A DNA stretch of 64,000 nucleotides from JAAYVZ01 sp035384965 (GTDB lineage Bacteria; Acidobacteriota; Thermoanaerobaculia; Thermoanaerobaculales; Thermoanaerobaculaceae), in contig DAOOJE010000007.1 of the NCBI GenBank assembly GCA_035384965.1, positions 50,984 through 114,983 of the forward strand, written 5' to 3'. Below, piece after piece: positions 26,737 through 34,822 of this stretch. Each line of letters starts with the position of its first letter. Position 1 is the first letter of the stretch. Below the pieces are notes generated by a model that saw only the letters and a list, made by a program, of their open reading frames with translations, had not been told where the DNA came from and did not search any database. Position numbers and translations under genes: made by a program.

Positions 26737-27462
26737 TCACCGCGGGTCAGGCGCCGGTGTCGGTTCGGCCGTCGCCGGGTTCGCGGCCGGCTCCTCGCCG
26801 CGGATCCGCCTGGCCTCGGCCAGCAGCGGTTCGGCCTCGCGCGCCGCGAGGGTCTCGGGGTACGTCGCGAGGAGGTAGGTGAGCCGCTGCCAGGCGCCTT
26901 CCCAGGCCTGCACGCGGGCGTGGAAGCGCGCCACCTCGAGTTCGTGCGCGGCCAGGTCCTCGCGGCAGCGCTGATACAGCTCGGCGGCTTCCCTGGCTTC
27001 CGGCGAGTCCGGAAACAGCTCCATCACCAACCTGAACGAGGCGGCCGCCTCGCGCACCGGCCCGAGATCGCGCTGTGGGCCGCGGTGCTGCTGGAAGCTG
27101 CACTTGCCGAGCATCAGGAGGGCGTACGCCCGGGCCGGGTCGGAGGGGAAGCGGTTGGAGAAGTCCCGGTAGCGGAGCTGCGCCTCGGTGAGGCTCTCGA
27201 GATCCCTCTGGGCGAAGAAGGTGTCGGCCACCTTGAGGGCGGCGCGCCGCCCGAGGGGGTCGTTGGGGAACGAGTCGGCAAGGAAGGAGTAGTGCTTGCG
27301 CGCCTCCTCCCACCGCCGCTTTTCCGCCAGCGCGTCGCCCTTGGCGAGGAGCTCCTCCTTGGTGAGCTGGCTGACCTTCTCGAAGAACTCCTGCTCGGGG
27401 TTGCGGGTGCTCTTGCAGCTCGCCAGCGCCAGCACGAGCGCCAGCCACACGAATCGTCTCAT
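26737..27462 (-). CDS. bamD: Outer membrane assembly lipoprotein BamD-like
   Basis: This is a lipoprotein of the BAM complex, which inserts beta-barrel proteins into the outer membrane. The signal peptide has lipobox LASC (Cys16). TPR-like helices follow: EELLAKGDALAEKRRWEEARKHYSFLADSFPNDPLG, YRDFSNRFPSDPARAYALLMLGKCSF, ASFRLVMELFPDSPEA. The pattern of repeats with FPNSP-type turns is that of BamD/ComL; length 241 aa is normal. Start ATG 27462 overlaps the rpe stop by ATGA. Other TPR lipoproteins (for example YbgF-like) are possible alternatives. Confidence 0.82.
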   Translation of the reverse strand: MRRFVWLALVLALASCKSTRNPEQEFFEKVSQLTKEELLAKGDALAEKRRWEEARKHYSFLADSFPNDPLGRRAALKVADTFFAQRDLESLTEAQLRYRDFSNRFPSDPARAYALLMLGKCSFQQHRGPQRDLGPVREAAASFRLVMELFPDSPEAREAAELYQRCREDLAAHELEVARFHARVQAWEGAWQRLTYLLATYPETLAAREAEPLLAEARRIRGEEPAANPATAEPTPAPDPR

Positions 27463-28118
27463 CGGCTCTCTCCCCGCAGTGCCGCAATGGCACTTCGCCG
27501 GTCGCTCTGGCCGAACACGGCGGTGCCGGCGACCAGCACATCGGCACCCAGCTCGCGCAACCGCGCGGCGTTGGCGGCCTCGACCCCGCCGTCGACCGCG
27601 ATCTCCCCGGGCCAGCCGTGCTCCCGGGCCAGCCGGTGCAGCCGCGCGAGCTTGTCGAGGCAGGCCGGGATGAGGCTCTGGCCGCCGAAGCCGGGGTTCA
27701 CGGTCATCAGCAGAACGAAGTCGATCCACGGCCACAGCTCGTCCAGGACGGCCAGCGGCGTGGCCGGGTTGAGGGCCACCCCCGGCCTGACCCCGAGTCC
27801 CCTGACGCGCGCCAGTGTCCGCTGGAGATGGGTGACGGTCTCGACGTGGACCGACAGGAGGTCGGCGCCGGCGGCGGCGAACGGCTCGATGAGCGGGTCG
27901 GGATCTGCGACCATCAGGTGCACGTCGAGCGGCAGCGAGGTGTGGCGACGGACCGCCGCGCACAGCCCGGGCCCGAACGTCAGGTTGCGCACGAACACGC
28001 CGTCCATGACGTCGAAATGCAGCCTGTCGGCTCCGGCCTGGACGACGTCGCGGACCTCCTCGGCCACCCGCGCGAGGTCGCACGCAAGCAGCGAAGGGGC
28101 GACCAGCACCGCGCTCAC
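27459..28118 (-). CDS. rpe: Ribulose-phosphate 3-epimerase
   Basis: This TIM-barrel enzyme interconverts ribulose 5-phosphate and xylulose 5-phosphate in the pentose phosphate pathway. Motifs are VAPSLLACDLARV, the metal-binding LHFDVMDGVFV, DVHLMV, the MTVNPGFGGQ phosphate loop, IAVDGGV and the C-terminal VLVAGTAVFG. GTG 28118 is preferred to GTG 28130 because it overlaps the PASTA gene stop by GTGA and leaves the usual short N-terminus; this gives 219 aa. Confidence 0.94.
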   Translation of the reverse strand: MSAVLVAPSLLACDLARVAEEVRDVVQAGADRLHFDVMDGVFVRNLTFGPGLCAAVRRHTSLPLDVHLMVADPDPLIEPFAAAGADLLSVHVETVTHLQRTLARVRGLGVRPGVALNPATPLAVLDELWPWIDFVLLMTVNPGFGGQSLIPACLDKLARLHRLAREHGWPGEIAVDGGVEAANAARLRELGADVLVAGTAVFGQSDRRSAIAALRGESR

Positions 28119-28846
28119 CGGCTCACCCACAAGGCGACCACGGCGGCCTCCGCCGCCGCCTCGCCGGCCGGCGGGCTCTGTCGCAGCACGATGCCGGCCG
28201 GCACGCCCGGGTAGGGGACCGGCTGGACGGCAGCGAGCTGGAACCCCAGCGCCCGCACCACTCGCGAGGCGGCTTCCTCGCTGGCGCCGTAAAGGTCAGG
28301 CATGACGAAACGACGTTGCCGCGGGATGCGGTTGACGAGCAGCGTCACGCCTGATCCCGATGCAACCTGCGTGCCAGCGGCGGGCGAGAGCCCGATCACT
28401 GTCACGCTGTCGCTCTCGCCCTCGATCTCGCAAAGGCGGTCGATGGACAGGCCGACACTTTCGAGTTCGGCCTGGGCGAGCGTGAGGGGAAGCCCGCGCA
28501 AGTCCGGCACGCGCCGCACCTCCTCGCCGAGCGACGGGTAGAGCAGGACGGACGCGCCACGCTTGAGCTGCAGCCCGGGGCCGGGGCGCTGCACGGCGAT
28601 CCGGCCGATCCCCATCTCCGGGCTGAAGACACCGTCCTGCACGCGCGCGACTAGCCCGACGCTCGCGAGGGTGGCCGCGGCCGTACCGAGGTCCTGGCCC
28701 ACCACCGAGGGCACCCGGACGGCCGAGGAGCGCAGGCTGATCCACAGCACCACCCAGACGGCGAGCGCGGCGCCCACGGCGAACCCCACGATGCCGGCGC
28801 ACCCCTGCAACAGGCGAGCTGCCTTCACGGCCGGGGAGGGTACCAT
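28115..28846 (-). CDS. Membrane-anchored PASTA-domain protein without kinase, 243 aa
   Basis: There is a short cytoplasmic N-terminus, one membrane helix at about residues 17-38 (GIVGFAVGAALAVWVVLWI), then three PASTA repeats (RVPSVVGQDLGTAAATL; RVPDLRGLPLTLAQAELESVGL; MPDLYGASEEAASRVVRALGF). PASTA domains bind muropeptides or lipid II and usually sit on PknB kinases or penicillin-binding proteins; here they stand alone. In Acidobacteriota such stand-alone PASTA proteins occur beside rpe. ATG 28846 is the start; GTG 28828 is possible. The start lies only 10 bases from the divergent nfo start. Confidence 0.88.
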   Translation of the reverse strand: MVPSPAVKAARLLQGCAGIVGFAVGAALAVWVVLWISLRSSAVRVPSVVGQDLGTAAATLASVGLVARVQDGVFSPEMGIGRIAVQRPGPGLQLKRGASVLLYPSLGEEVRRVPDLRGLPLTLAQAELESVGLSIDRLCEIEGESDSVTVIGLSPAAGTQVASGSGVTLLVNRIPRQRRFVMPDLYGASEEAASRVVRALGFQLAAVQPVPYPGVPAGIVLRQSPPAGEAAAEAAVVALWVSR

Positions 28847-28856
28847 ACCTGCCGTG

Positions 28857-29729
28857 ATGAAGCTGGGCGCGCACCTTTCGGCGGCGGGAGGCGTGTGGCG
28901 GGCGGCGGAGGCCGCGCCTTCGGCGACCTGCGAGGCGCTCCAGGTCTTCCTGCGCCCTCCCGGGCGATGGGCCGCTACCGCCGCCGACCCCGGCGAGGCC
29001 GAGCGGTTCGCGCGGGCCAGTGCGGCAGCGGGCCTCGACGGGCGCTGCTTCGCCCACGCCCCGTACCTGCTCAACCTGGCGGCCGAGGACGAGGAGCTGC
29101 GCGAGCGCTCGCGCCGGGTCCTGGTCGAGGAGCTGCAGCGAGCGGGGCGTCTCGGCCTGGCAGGTGTCGTGCTGCACCCCGGCTCGGCCGGGGTGGGCGG
29201 AGATCGTGAGGCTGCGGTCAGCCGGTGCCGTGATGCTCTCGCGGCGGCGGTCGAGCAGGCGGGCAGCGGCGCGGCCCGGGTCCTCGTCGAGGGAGCCGCC
29301 GGCGCCGGAGGCCAGGTCGGCACCACCCCCGGCGAGCTGGCCCGGCTCGCCGCCGGGTGCCGGCCCGAGAGCGTCGGCCTGTGCCTCGACCTCGCCCACA
29401 TGTGGGCGGCTGGCTACGACCTGCGGGGCGACGGATGGCCGCGGTTGCTCGACGAGGTGGGCGAGACCTGGGCGCGGCCGGCGCCGCACCTCTGGCACGG
29501 CAACGACACCCCGAGTGAGCTGGGCAGCCGGCGGGACCGCCACGCCGCTCCGGGCGAAGGCCGGCTCGGGGAGCGTTTCTTCAGGGAATTCCTCGCCGAC
29601 GAGCGGGCCGCCGCGGCGCCGCTGGTTGTCGAGATTCCTCCCGGCGACGACAACGCGAACGTGCGCGAGGCCCTCAGCCGCCTCCGCGGCTGGCAGCCCT
29701 GCGCCGGGCAGCGTCGGCGGAAGCGGTGA
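28857..29729 (+). CDS. nfo: Deoxyribonuclease IV (endonuclease IV)
   Basis: This AP endonuclease of base excision repair is a TIM barrel with three zinc ions. Conserved parts are the start MKLGAHLSAAGGV, the HPGSAG motif, CLDLAHMWAAGYD, and the zinc-binding LWHGNDTPSELGSRRDRHAAPGEG, followed by VVEIPPGDDN. The usual LDTCH reads LDLAH here, and HLND reads LWHGND, so it is a diverged but complete family member. Length is 290 aa from ATG 28857; GTG 28854 directly before is an alternative. It overlaps in promoter space with the PASTA gene on the other strand. Confidence 0.88.
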   Translation: MKLGAHLSAAGGVWRAAEAAPSATCEALQVFLRPPGRWAATAADPGEAERFARASAAAGLDGRCFAHAPYLLNLAAEDEELRERSRRVLVEELQRAGRLGLAGVVLHPGSAGVGGDREAAVSRCRDALAAAVEQAGSGAARVLVEGAAGAGGQVGTTPGELARLAAGCRPESVGLCLDLAHMWAAGYDLRGDGWPRLLDEVGETWARPAPHLWHGNDTPSELGSRRDRHAAPGEGRLGERFFREFLADERAAAAPLVVEIPPGDDNANVREALSRLRGWQPCAGQRRRKR

Positions 29730-29763
29730 GGTCCGCGCCTGGCTTCTGCGCCCGGCCCGCCGG

Positions 29764-31134
29764 TCACTGACCTGGGGCGGGGGTGGCGGTGGGGGTGGCG
29801 CGGGCGCGCCCCGGGAGCCAGCCGTCCCACCCCATGTTCTTGGCCAGGTCGTTGTAGAGCACCACCACCATGAGCCCGACGATGAGCCAGAAACCGACGG
29901 TGAGGATGCGTTCCTTGGCGCGGATCGAGAGGTCCCGGCGGATCCCGGTCTCGAACGCCGTGATCGCCAGGTGTCCCCCGTCCAGGACCGGGATCGGCAG
30001 CAAGTTGAAGATCGCGAGCTGCAGGGAAATCATGCCCAGCAGCCAGATGAACTGCTCGACGCCCCGGCGGGCCGCCTGCCCGGAAAAGCGCGCAATCTCG
30101 ATCGGCCCCGACATCTGCTTGAGAGAGGCGCGGCCCGAGATCATGCGGCCGAGGACGATGAACGTCTCGCGCGTGATGCGGACGCTCTCGCGCCCCGCCT
30201 CGGCGAGCGCGGCGAGCGGCCCCAGGCGGCGGACCACCGTGGGGTCGGGAGCCGGGATGCCGAGCTTGCCCTGGCCGTCCATGTCGCGCGGGGTGGCCCT
30301 GATTTCGAGGCGCTGGCCGCCGCGCTCGACGCCGAGGGTGATTTCACGCCCCGGGCTCGCACTCACGTACTTGAGGAGATCGTAAAAGTGCCGCACCGGC
30401 ACTCCGTCCACCGAGACGATGCGGTCGCCGACGCGCAGCCCGGCCTGCTCGGCGGCGCTGCCCGGCATGAGGGAGTGGATCTCGGCCGGCAGTGGCGGCG
30501 CGATCCCCGAGTACCCCAGCTCGTAGCTGGTGATCGAGCGCGGCGTGAGCGAGACGCTGTGCTCCTCGCCGCCGCGCAGGAAGCGCACGGTGAGGGCGCG
30601 GCCGGGCGAGGTCCAGGTCGACAACTCCAGCTCGCGCCAGGTCTTGACCGGCCGGCCGTCCACCTCGACGACCACGTCGCCCGCCAGCAGGCCCGCCTGC
30701 GCCGCTGGCGAGGAGGGATCGACCCAGGCGATTTCCGGCCTCGTGTCCTGCCACGCCGGGACCGGCACCCCGATGACGTAGGCGAGGGTCAGGAAAAGAA
30801 CGGCAGAGACGAGGTTGGCGGCGGGCCCGGCGAGCAGGATGGCGGCCCGGTGCGGCCTGGGCAGCAGCGGTTCCGGCGCGGCCTCGGCCCCCACCACGTC
30901 CGACTCGTCCGGCCCCAGCCCGTGGATGCGCACGTACCCCCCGAGCGGGATGAGGCTGACCCGGTAGTCGGTGCCGCCGCGCGAGAAGCCGAACAGGCGC
31001 TTGCCGAAGCCGAGCGAAAAGACGCTGACGCGGGCGCGCACCGCCCGCGCGGCGAGGAAGTGCCCGCCCTCGTGCAGGAAGACCAGCACGCCGAGCACCA
31101 CGATGAGCGAGAGACCGTTGATCACGTAAGACAT
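29764..31134 (-). CDS. rseP: RseP-type site-2 protease (M50) with two PDZ domains
   Basis: This is an intramembrane zinc protease. The HExxH motif is in LVFLHEGGHFLAARAV (residues about 15-30), followed by FSLGFGKRLFGF and the PLGGYVRI loop; the third zinc ligand is in PIPVLDGGHLAI near residue 395. Between them lie two PDZ domains (SSPAAQAGLLAGDVVVEVDG; GSAAEQAGLRVGDRIVSVDG). Length is 456 aa, normal. Family members cleave anti-sigma factors and remnant signal peptides. It is the last gene of the truA-uppS-cdsA-dxr-rseP unit, a classic order in many bacteria. Confidence 0.95.
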   Translation of the reverse strand: MSYVINGLSLIVVLGVLVFLHEGGHFLAARAVRARVSVFSLGFGKRLFGFSRGGTDYRVSLIPLGGYVRIHGLGPDESDVVGAEAAPEPLLPRPHRAAILLAGPAANLVSAVLFLTLAYVIGVPVPAWQDTRPEIAWVDPSSPAAQAGLLAGDVVVEVDGRPVKTWRELELSTWTSPGRALTVRFLRGGEEHSVSLTPRSITSYELGYSGIAPPLPAEIHSLMPGSAAEQAGLRVGDRIVSVDGVPVRHFYDLLKYVSASPGREITLGVERGGQRLEIRATPRDMDGQGKLGIPAPDPTVVRRLGPLAALAEAGRESVRITRETFIVLGRMISGRASLKQMSGPIEIARFSGQAARRGVEQFIWLLGMISLQLAIFNLLPIPVLDGGHLAITAFETGIRRDLSIRAKERILTVGFWLIVGLMVVVLYNDLAKNMGWDGWLPGRARATPTATPAPGQ

Positions 31135-31157
31135 GAGCCCACCTGCACCGTCTTGGG

Positions 31158-32330
31158 TCAACCCGCGGCGGGCGGCCGCCATTTCGCGACCACCCGCGCC
31201 GCCAGCTCTCGCCCCTCGGCATCGGCGGCGAGGGCGTCGTCGAGAGTGCCCAGGACGTGGCGTCCCGACGCGGATTTCGCCATGACTTCCTCCACCACCC
31301 GTGCGATGTCGGCAAAGCGCAACCGGCGGGCGAGGAACGCCTCGACCGCCACCTCGTTGGCGGCGTTCATGACCGCCGGCATGCCGCCGCCAGCGCGCAA
31401 CGCCTCGCGGGCCAGGCGCAGGGCCGGAAAGCGGCGCTCGTCGGCGCGCTCGAACGTCAGCGCTCCCACCTCCACGAGATCCAGAAAGCCGATCGGCGAC
31501 GGCAGGCGCTCGGGGTAGGCCAGGGCGTAGAGGATCGGGAACCGCATGTCGTTGACCGAGAGCTGGGCGATGAGCGTGCCGTCCACGAACTCGACCAGCG
31601 AATGAACGCGGCTTTCGGGGTGGACGATGACCTCGATGCGCTCCTCGCCGACGCTGAAGAGGTGGTGCGCCTCGATGATCTCCAGCCCCTTGTTCATCAT
31701 CGTCGCCGAGTCGATGGTGATCTTGGAGCCCATCCGCCAGGTCGGGTGAGCGAGCGCCTGTTCCACTGTCACCCGCTCCAGCTCCGCCGCCGGGACGGTG
31801 CGGAACGGCCCGCCCGAGGCCGTCAGGACGAGGCGGCGCACCGCCTCGGGCGCAGCGGCGCGGAGCGCCTGGTGGAGAGCGTTGTGTTCGGAGTCGATCG
31901 GCAGGATGCGGGCCCCGGTGCGGCGGGCCAGGTCCATCACCAGCGCGCCCGCCACCACGAGCGTTTCCTTGTTGGCGAGCAGCACATCCCTGCCGAGTTC
32001 GAGGGCGTGCCAGGTCGGGACCAGGCCGAGCGCGCCGACGAGCGCGCCCACCACCGCCGTGACGTCCGGGTGCGTGGCGACTGCCACCCGCCCGGCCTCG
32101 CCGGCCAGCACATCGAGGCCGGGCAGCTCGGCTCGCAGCCAGCGGGCGCCGTCCTCGTCGGCGGTGGCCACGAGGCGCGGGCGGAAGCGTCTGGCCTGCT
32201 CGGCGAGCAGCTCGAGGTTCCGTCCGGCCGCCAGCGCCACCACCTCGAAGCGGTCGGGAAAGCGCGCCACCACGTCGAGCGTGGAGGTGCCGATCGACCC
32301 GGTCGAGCCCAGGACGGCGAGGCGCTTCAC
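31158..32330 (-). CDS. dxr: 1-deoxy-D-xylulose 5-phosphate reductoisomerase
   Basis: This NADPH-dependent enzyme makes 2-C-methyl-D-erythritol 4-phosphate, the committed step of the MEP isoprenoid pathway. Motifs are the nucleotide-binding GSTGSIGTSTLDVV, LLANKETLV, the metal and substrate site IDSEHNALHQAL, ASGGPFRTVP, HPTWRMGSKITIDSATMMNK and MNAANEVAVEAFL. Length is 390 aa. It starts with GTG 32330, overlapping the cdsA stop (GTGA). Isoprenoids from this pathway feed UppS next door and menaquinone side chains. Confidence 0.96.
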   Translation of the reverse strand: MKRLAVLGSTGSIGTSTLDVVARFPDRFEVVALAAGRNLELLAEQARRFRPRLVATADEDGARWLRAELPGLDVLAGEAGRVAVATHPDVTAVVGALVGALGLVPTWHALELGRDVLLANKETLVVAGALVMDLARRTGARILPIDSEHNALHQALRAAAPEAVRRLVLTASGGPFRTVPAAELERVTVEQALAHPTWRMGSKITIDSATMMNKGLEIIEAHHLFSVGEERIEVIVHPESRVHSLVEFVDGTLIAQLSVNDMRFPILYALAYPERLPSPIGFLDLVEVGALTFERADERRFPALRLAREALRAGGGMPAVMNAANEVAVEAFLARRLRFADIARVVEEVMAKSASGRHVLGTLDDALAADAEGRELAARVVAKWRPPAAG

Positions 32331-33139
32331 CGCGGAAGCCCTGCCACGAGGAAGAGAGCGAGGACGAGCGGTGCGGCGAAGAACAGGGAGTCGGAGCGAT
32401 CCAGGAAGCCGCCGTGCCCGGGAATGAGAGTGGAGGAATCCTTGGTGCCGGCGTCACGCTTGAGGAGCGACTCCACGAGGTCGCCGAGAGGAACCGCCAC
32501 CGACAGCACCACGGCGAGCAGCAGCCCCAGCCGCCACGGCAGCTCGGGGAAGAACACCGTCCGGCAGAACCAGACGCCGAAAAAGGTGAGGGCGATCCCG
32601 CCGGCGAACCCCTCCCAGGTCTTCTTGGGGCTCACCACGGGGGCCATGCGATGTCGGCCGAACGCGCGCCCCACGTAGTAGGCCCCGCTGTCGCCCCCCC
32701 ACACGACGAGGCAGTGCAGGAGCACGATCCTGGAGCCGAGCTGGGGATCCACGGCGGTGCGCAGCAGCCCCATGGCGCCCCCGGTGACGAGGAAGTACAC
32801 GGCCGCGAAGACCGAGATGGCCATGGCGCTCGCTGCCCCCGGGACCGGGAAGCGCCCGAGCAGGTAGACGGTGGGCAGTACCAGCACCACCGCCGCCACC
32901 AGGGGACCGGCAGCAGGAAGCCCCTGCCACCACAGCACGGGCAGCGCCACGCCGAGCGCCACCAGGGTCGGCACCCGCGGCACCGACAGCTCGGGCCGGC
33001 GCAGCATGCCGACGAGCTCGGCGGCGGCGGCCAGGGAAACGAGCCAGATGAGGGCGAGGTAGACCCAGAACGGGAGCAGCCAGATCGCGCCCAGCGCCAG
33101 GGGCAGGGCGACGGCGGCAAAGGCCTCCCGGGCGCCCAC
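32327..33139 (-). CDS. cdsA: Phosphatidate cytidylyltransferase CdsA
   Basis: This integral-membrane enzyme makes CDP-diacylglycerol, the phospholipid precursor. About eight hydrophobic segments precede the C-terminal signature, visible as SPKKTWEGFAGG, GDLVESLLKRDAGTKDSS and IPGHGGFLDRSDSLFF. Length is 270 aa, typical. The GTG start follows the uppS stop with no gap (TGA then GTG). Confidence 0.95.
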   Translation of the reverse strand: MGAREAFAAVALPLALGAIWLLPFWVYLALIWLVSLAAAAELVGMLRRPELSVPRVPTLVALGVALPVLWWQGLPAAGPLVAAVVLVLPTVYLLGRFPVPGAASAMAISVFAAVYFLVTGGAMGLLRTAVDPQLGSRIVLLHCLVVWGGDSGAYYVGRAFGRHRMAPVVSPKKTWEGFAGGIALTFFGVWFCRTVFFPELPWRLGLLLAVVLSVAVPLGDLVESLLKRDAGTKDSSTLIPGHGGFLDRSDSLFFAAPLVLALFLVAGLPR

Positions 33140-33943
33140 TCAGCCCTCGTCGTCGTCGGGCTCGCCGCCCGGCTCCAGCACGCCACCGAAGCGTCGCTCC
33201 CGGCGCGCGTAGTCGGCGACCGCCTGGATCAGGTCGGCGGCCCGGAAGTCGGGCCACAGGACGGGCGTGAAGAACAGCTCGGTGTAGGCGACTTGCCACA
33301 GGAGGAAGTTCGAGATGCGAAGCTCGCCGGAGGTCCGGATCAGCAGGTCGGGGTCCGGCACCCCCGCCGTGGCGAGCTGGCCAGCGATCCACCTCTCGTC
33401 GATCCGCTCGGGGGCGAGCCGGCCCTCCGCCGCCTGGCGGGCCGCGGCGCGGAACGCGTCTTCGAGCTCGGCCCTCCCCGAGTAGTTGAGGGCCACCTGC
33501 AGCGTCAGACCGGTGCCGGCGCGCGTGGCCTCGACAGCCCGCGCCAGTCCTTCCCGGATGTCGGGCTCGAGGGCGTCCAGTCGGCCGATCGGGCGCAGGC
33601 GGATGCCGTGGTCGACCAGGATGTCGAGCTCGCGCTGCAAATACTCGCGCAGCAGCCCCATGAGGGTGCGGACCTCCCAGCTCGGCCGCTTCCAGTTCTC
33701 GGTCGAGAAGGCGTACAGCGTGAGCACCTCGAGTTCCAGCCGGGCAGCGGTCTCGGCGGCCTCGCGCACCGCCTTGATGCCGGCCCGATGGCCCTCGACG
33801 CGCGGGAGCCCCCGCTGCCGCGCCCAGCGCCCGTTGCCGTCCATGATGATGGCCACGTGCCGGGGCATTCGTGCGAGGTCGAGACCGTCGAGGATGGCAC
33901 GTTCGGGAGTGCCGGGCGGAGCGAGCCGGTCGAGCTCCTTCAT
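33140..33943 (-). CDS. uppS: Undecaprenyl diphosphate synthase UppS
   Basis: This cis-prenyltransferase makes the C55 lipid carrier for peptidoglycan and surface polysaccharides. The catalytic Asp is in HVAIIMDGNGRWA near residue 35; further landmarks are RVEGHRAGIKAV, LYAFSTENWKRP, LNYSGRAELEDA and PDLLIRTSGELRISNFLLWQ. Length is 267 aa with a short acidic tail (GGEPDDDEG). The ATG start overlaps the truA stop by ATGA. Confidence 0.96.
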   Translation of the reverse strand: MKELDRLAPPGTPERAILDGLDLARMPRHVAIIMDGNGRWARQRGLPRVEGHRAGIKAVREAAETAARLELEVLTLYAFSTENWKRPSWEVRTLMGLLREYLQRELDILVDHGIRLRPIGRLDALEPDIREGLARAVEATRAGTGLTLQVALNYSGRAELEDAFRAAARQAAEGRLAPERIDERWIAGQLATAGVPDPDLLIRTSGELRISNFLLWQVAYTELFFTPVLWPDFRAADLIQAVADYARRERRFGGVLEPGGEPDDDEG

Positions 33944-34734
33944 GGCCGCGGAAGTCTAGCATGTGCCTGCGCACGCCCCGGGCCGTACAGCACCTTCTCG
34001 AGCGTGAGCCCGCAAGCCGGCGCCGTGGGGGCCGGCGGGCCGTCGGCCGGCCCCGCCAGGAGACCCGAAAACCACTCTTCCGACCGGGCGCCGCGCCCCA
34101 CCTCCACGAGCGCGCCCACCACCCTCCGCACCATGCCGCGCAGGAATCCGTCCCCCTCCAGCACGACGCTGGCACGGCGGCCTCGCGCCCGCAGGACGGC
34201 GGCCGTGATCGTGCGGGTCGTGCCGCGGCGGCCGTGCCCGCTGTGGCCGGCCAGCGCGAACGCCGCGAAGTCGTGGGTGCCGCGGACGCGCTCGAGGCAG
34301 GCCAGGAGTGCGTGCAGGTCGGGGCGGCAAGGCAGCAGCCAGCATCGCAGCGCCTCCCAGGGGGGGAGCGGCGCTCCCCACGCCAGCCGGTAGCAGTATC
34401 GCTTGCCGACAGCGCTGGCGCGGGCGTGGAAGCTCGGTGGCACCCGGCGCGCCGCCACGACGCGCAGGTCTGGCGGCAGGAAGGTATTGAGCGCCGCCTG
34501 CACCCCGGCCGGCGGGATCGCCGGCGGCACGTCGACGTGAGCCACCTGCGCCGCGGCGTGCACCCCGGCGTCGGTCCGGCCCGCGCCGGTGGCACGGATC
34601 TCACGGCCGTACAGGCGGGCCAGCGCCGCCTCGAGTTCACCCTGCACGGTGCGCCCCCGGGGCTGGCGCTGCCAGCCGCAGAAGCCCCCTCCGAGATAGG
34701 AAAGAGCGAGTGCCAGTCTCACGTTCTCTGCCAT
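33940..34734 (-). CDS. truA: tRNA pseudouridine synthase TruA
   Basis: It isomerises uridines 38-40 of tRNA anticodon stems. The catalytic Asp is in GAGRTDAGVHAAAQVAH (about residue 54); ALSYLGGGFCGWQ and GDGFLRGMVRRVVGALVEVG are also typical. Length is 264 aa, normal. It is the first gene of the minus-strand unit and is divergent from the long-chain acyl-CoA synthetase gene, whose promoter lies between them. Confidence 0.95.
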   Translation of the reverse strand: MAENVRLALALSYLGGGFCGWQRQPRGRTVQGELEAALARLYGREIRATGAGRTDAGVHAAAQVAHVDVPPAIPPAGVQAALNTFLPPDLRVVAARRVPPSFHARASAVGKRYCYRLAWGAPLPPWEALRCWLLPCRPDLHALLACLERVRGTHDFAAFALAGHSGHGRRGTTRTITAAVLRARGRRASVVLEGDGFLRGMVRRVVGALVEVGRGARSEEWFSGLLAGPADGPPAPTAPACGLTLEKVLYGPGRAQAHARLPRP

Positions 34735-34761
34735 GCCGGTATTATGGCGGCGCTTGCCTCC

Positions 34762-34790
34762 TTGTCGTCACTGGCCGGGGAACGTAGAAT
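34762..34790 (+). promoter_or_regulatory. Promoter of the long-chain acyl-CoA synthetase gene
   Basis: A -35 element TTGTCG (34762-34767), a 17-base spacer and a -10 element TAGAAT (34785-34790) lie 32 bases before the start at 34823, a good sigma-70 type arrangement. Confidence 0.7.
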
Positions 34791-34822
34791 CGCTGCCAGA
34801 GTGCCCGGGGGGACGCACAGAC

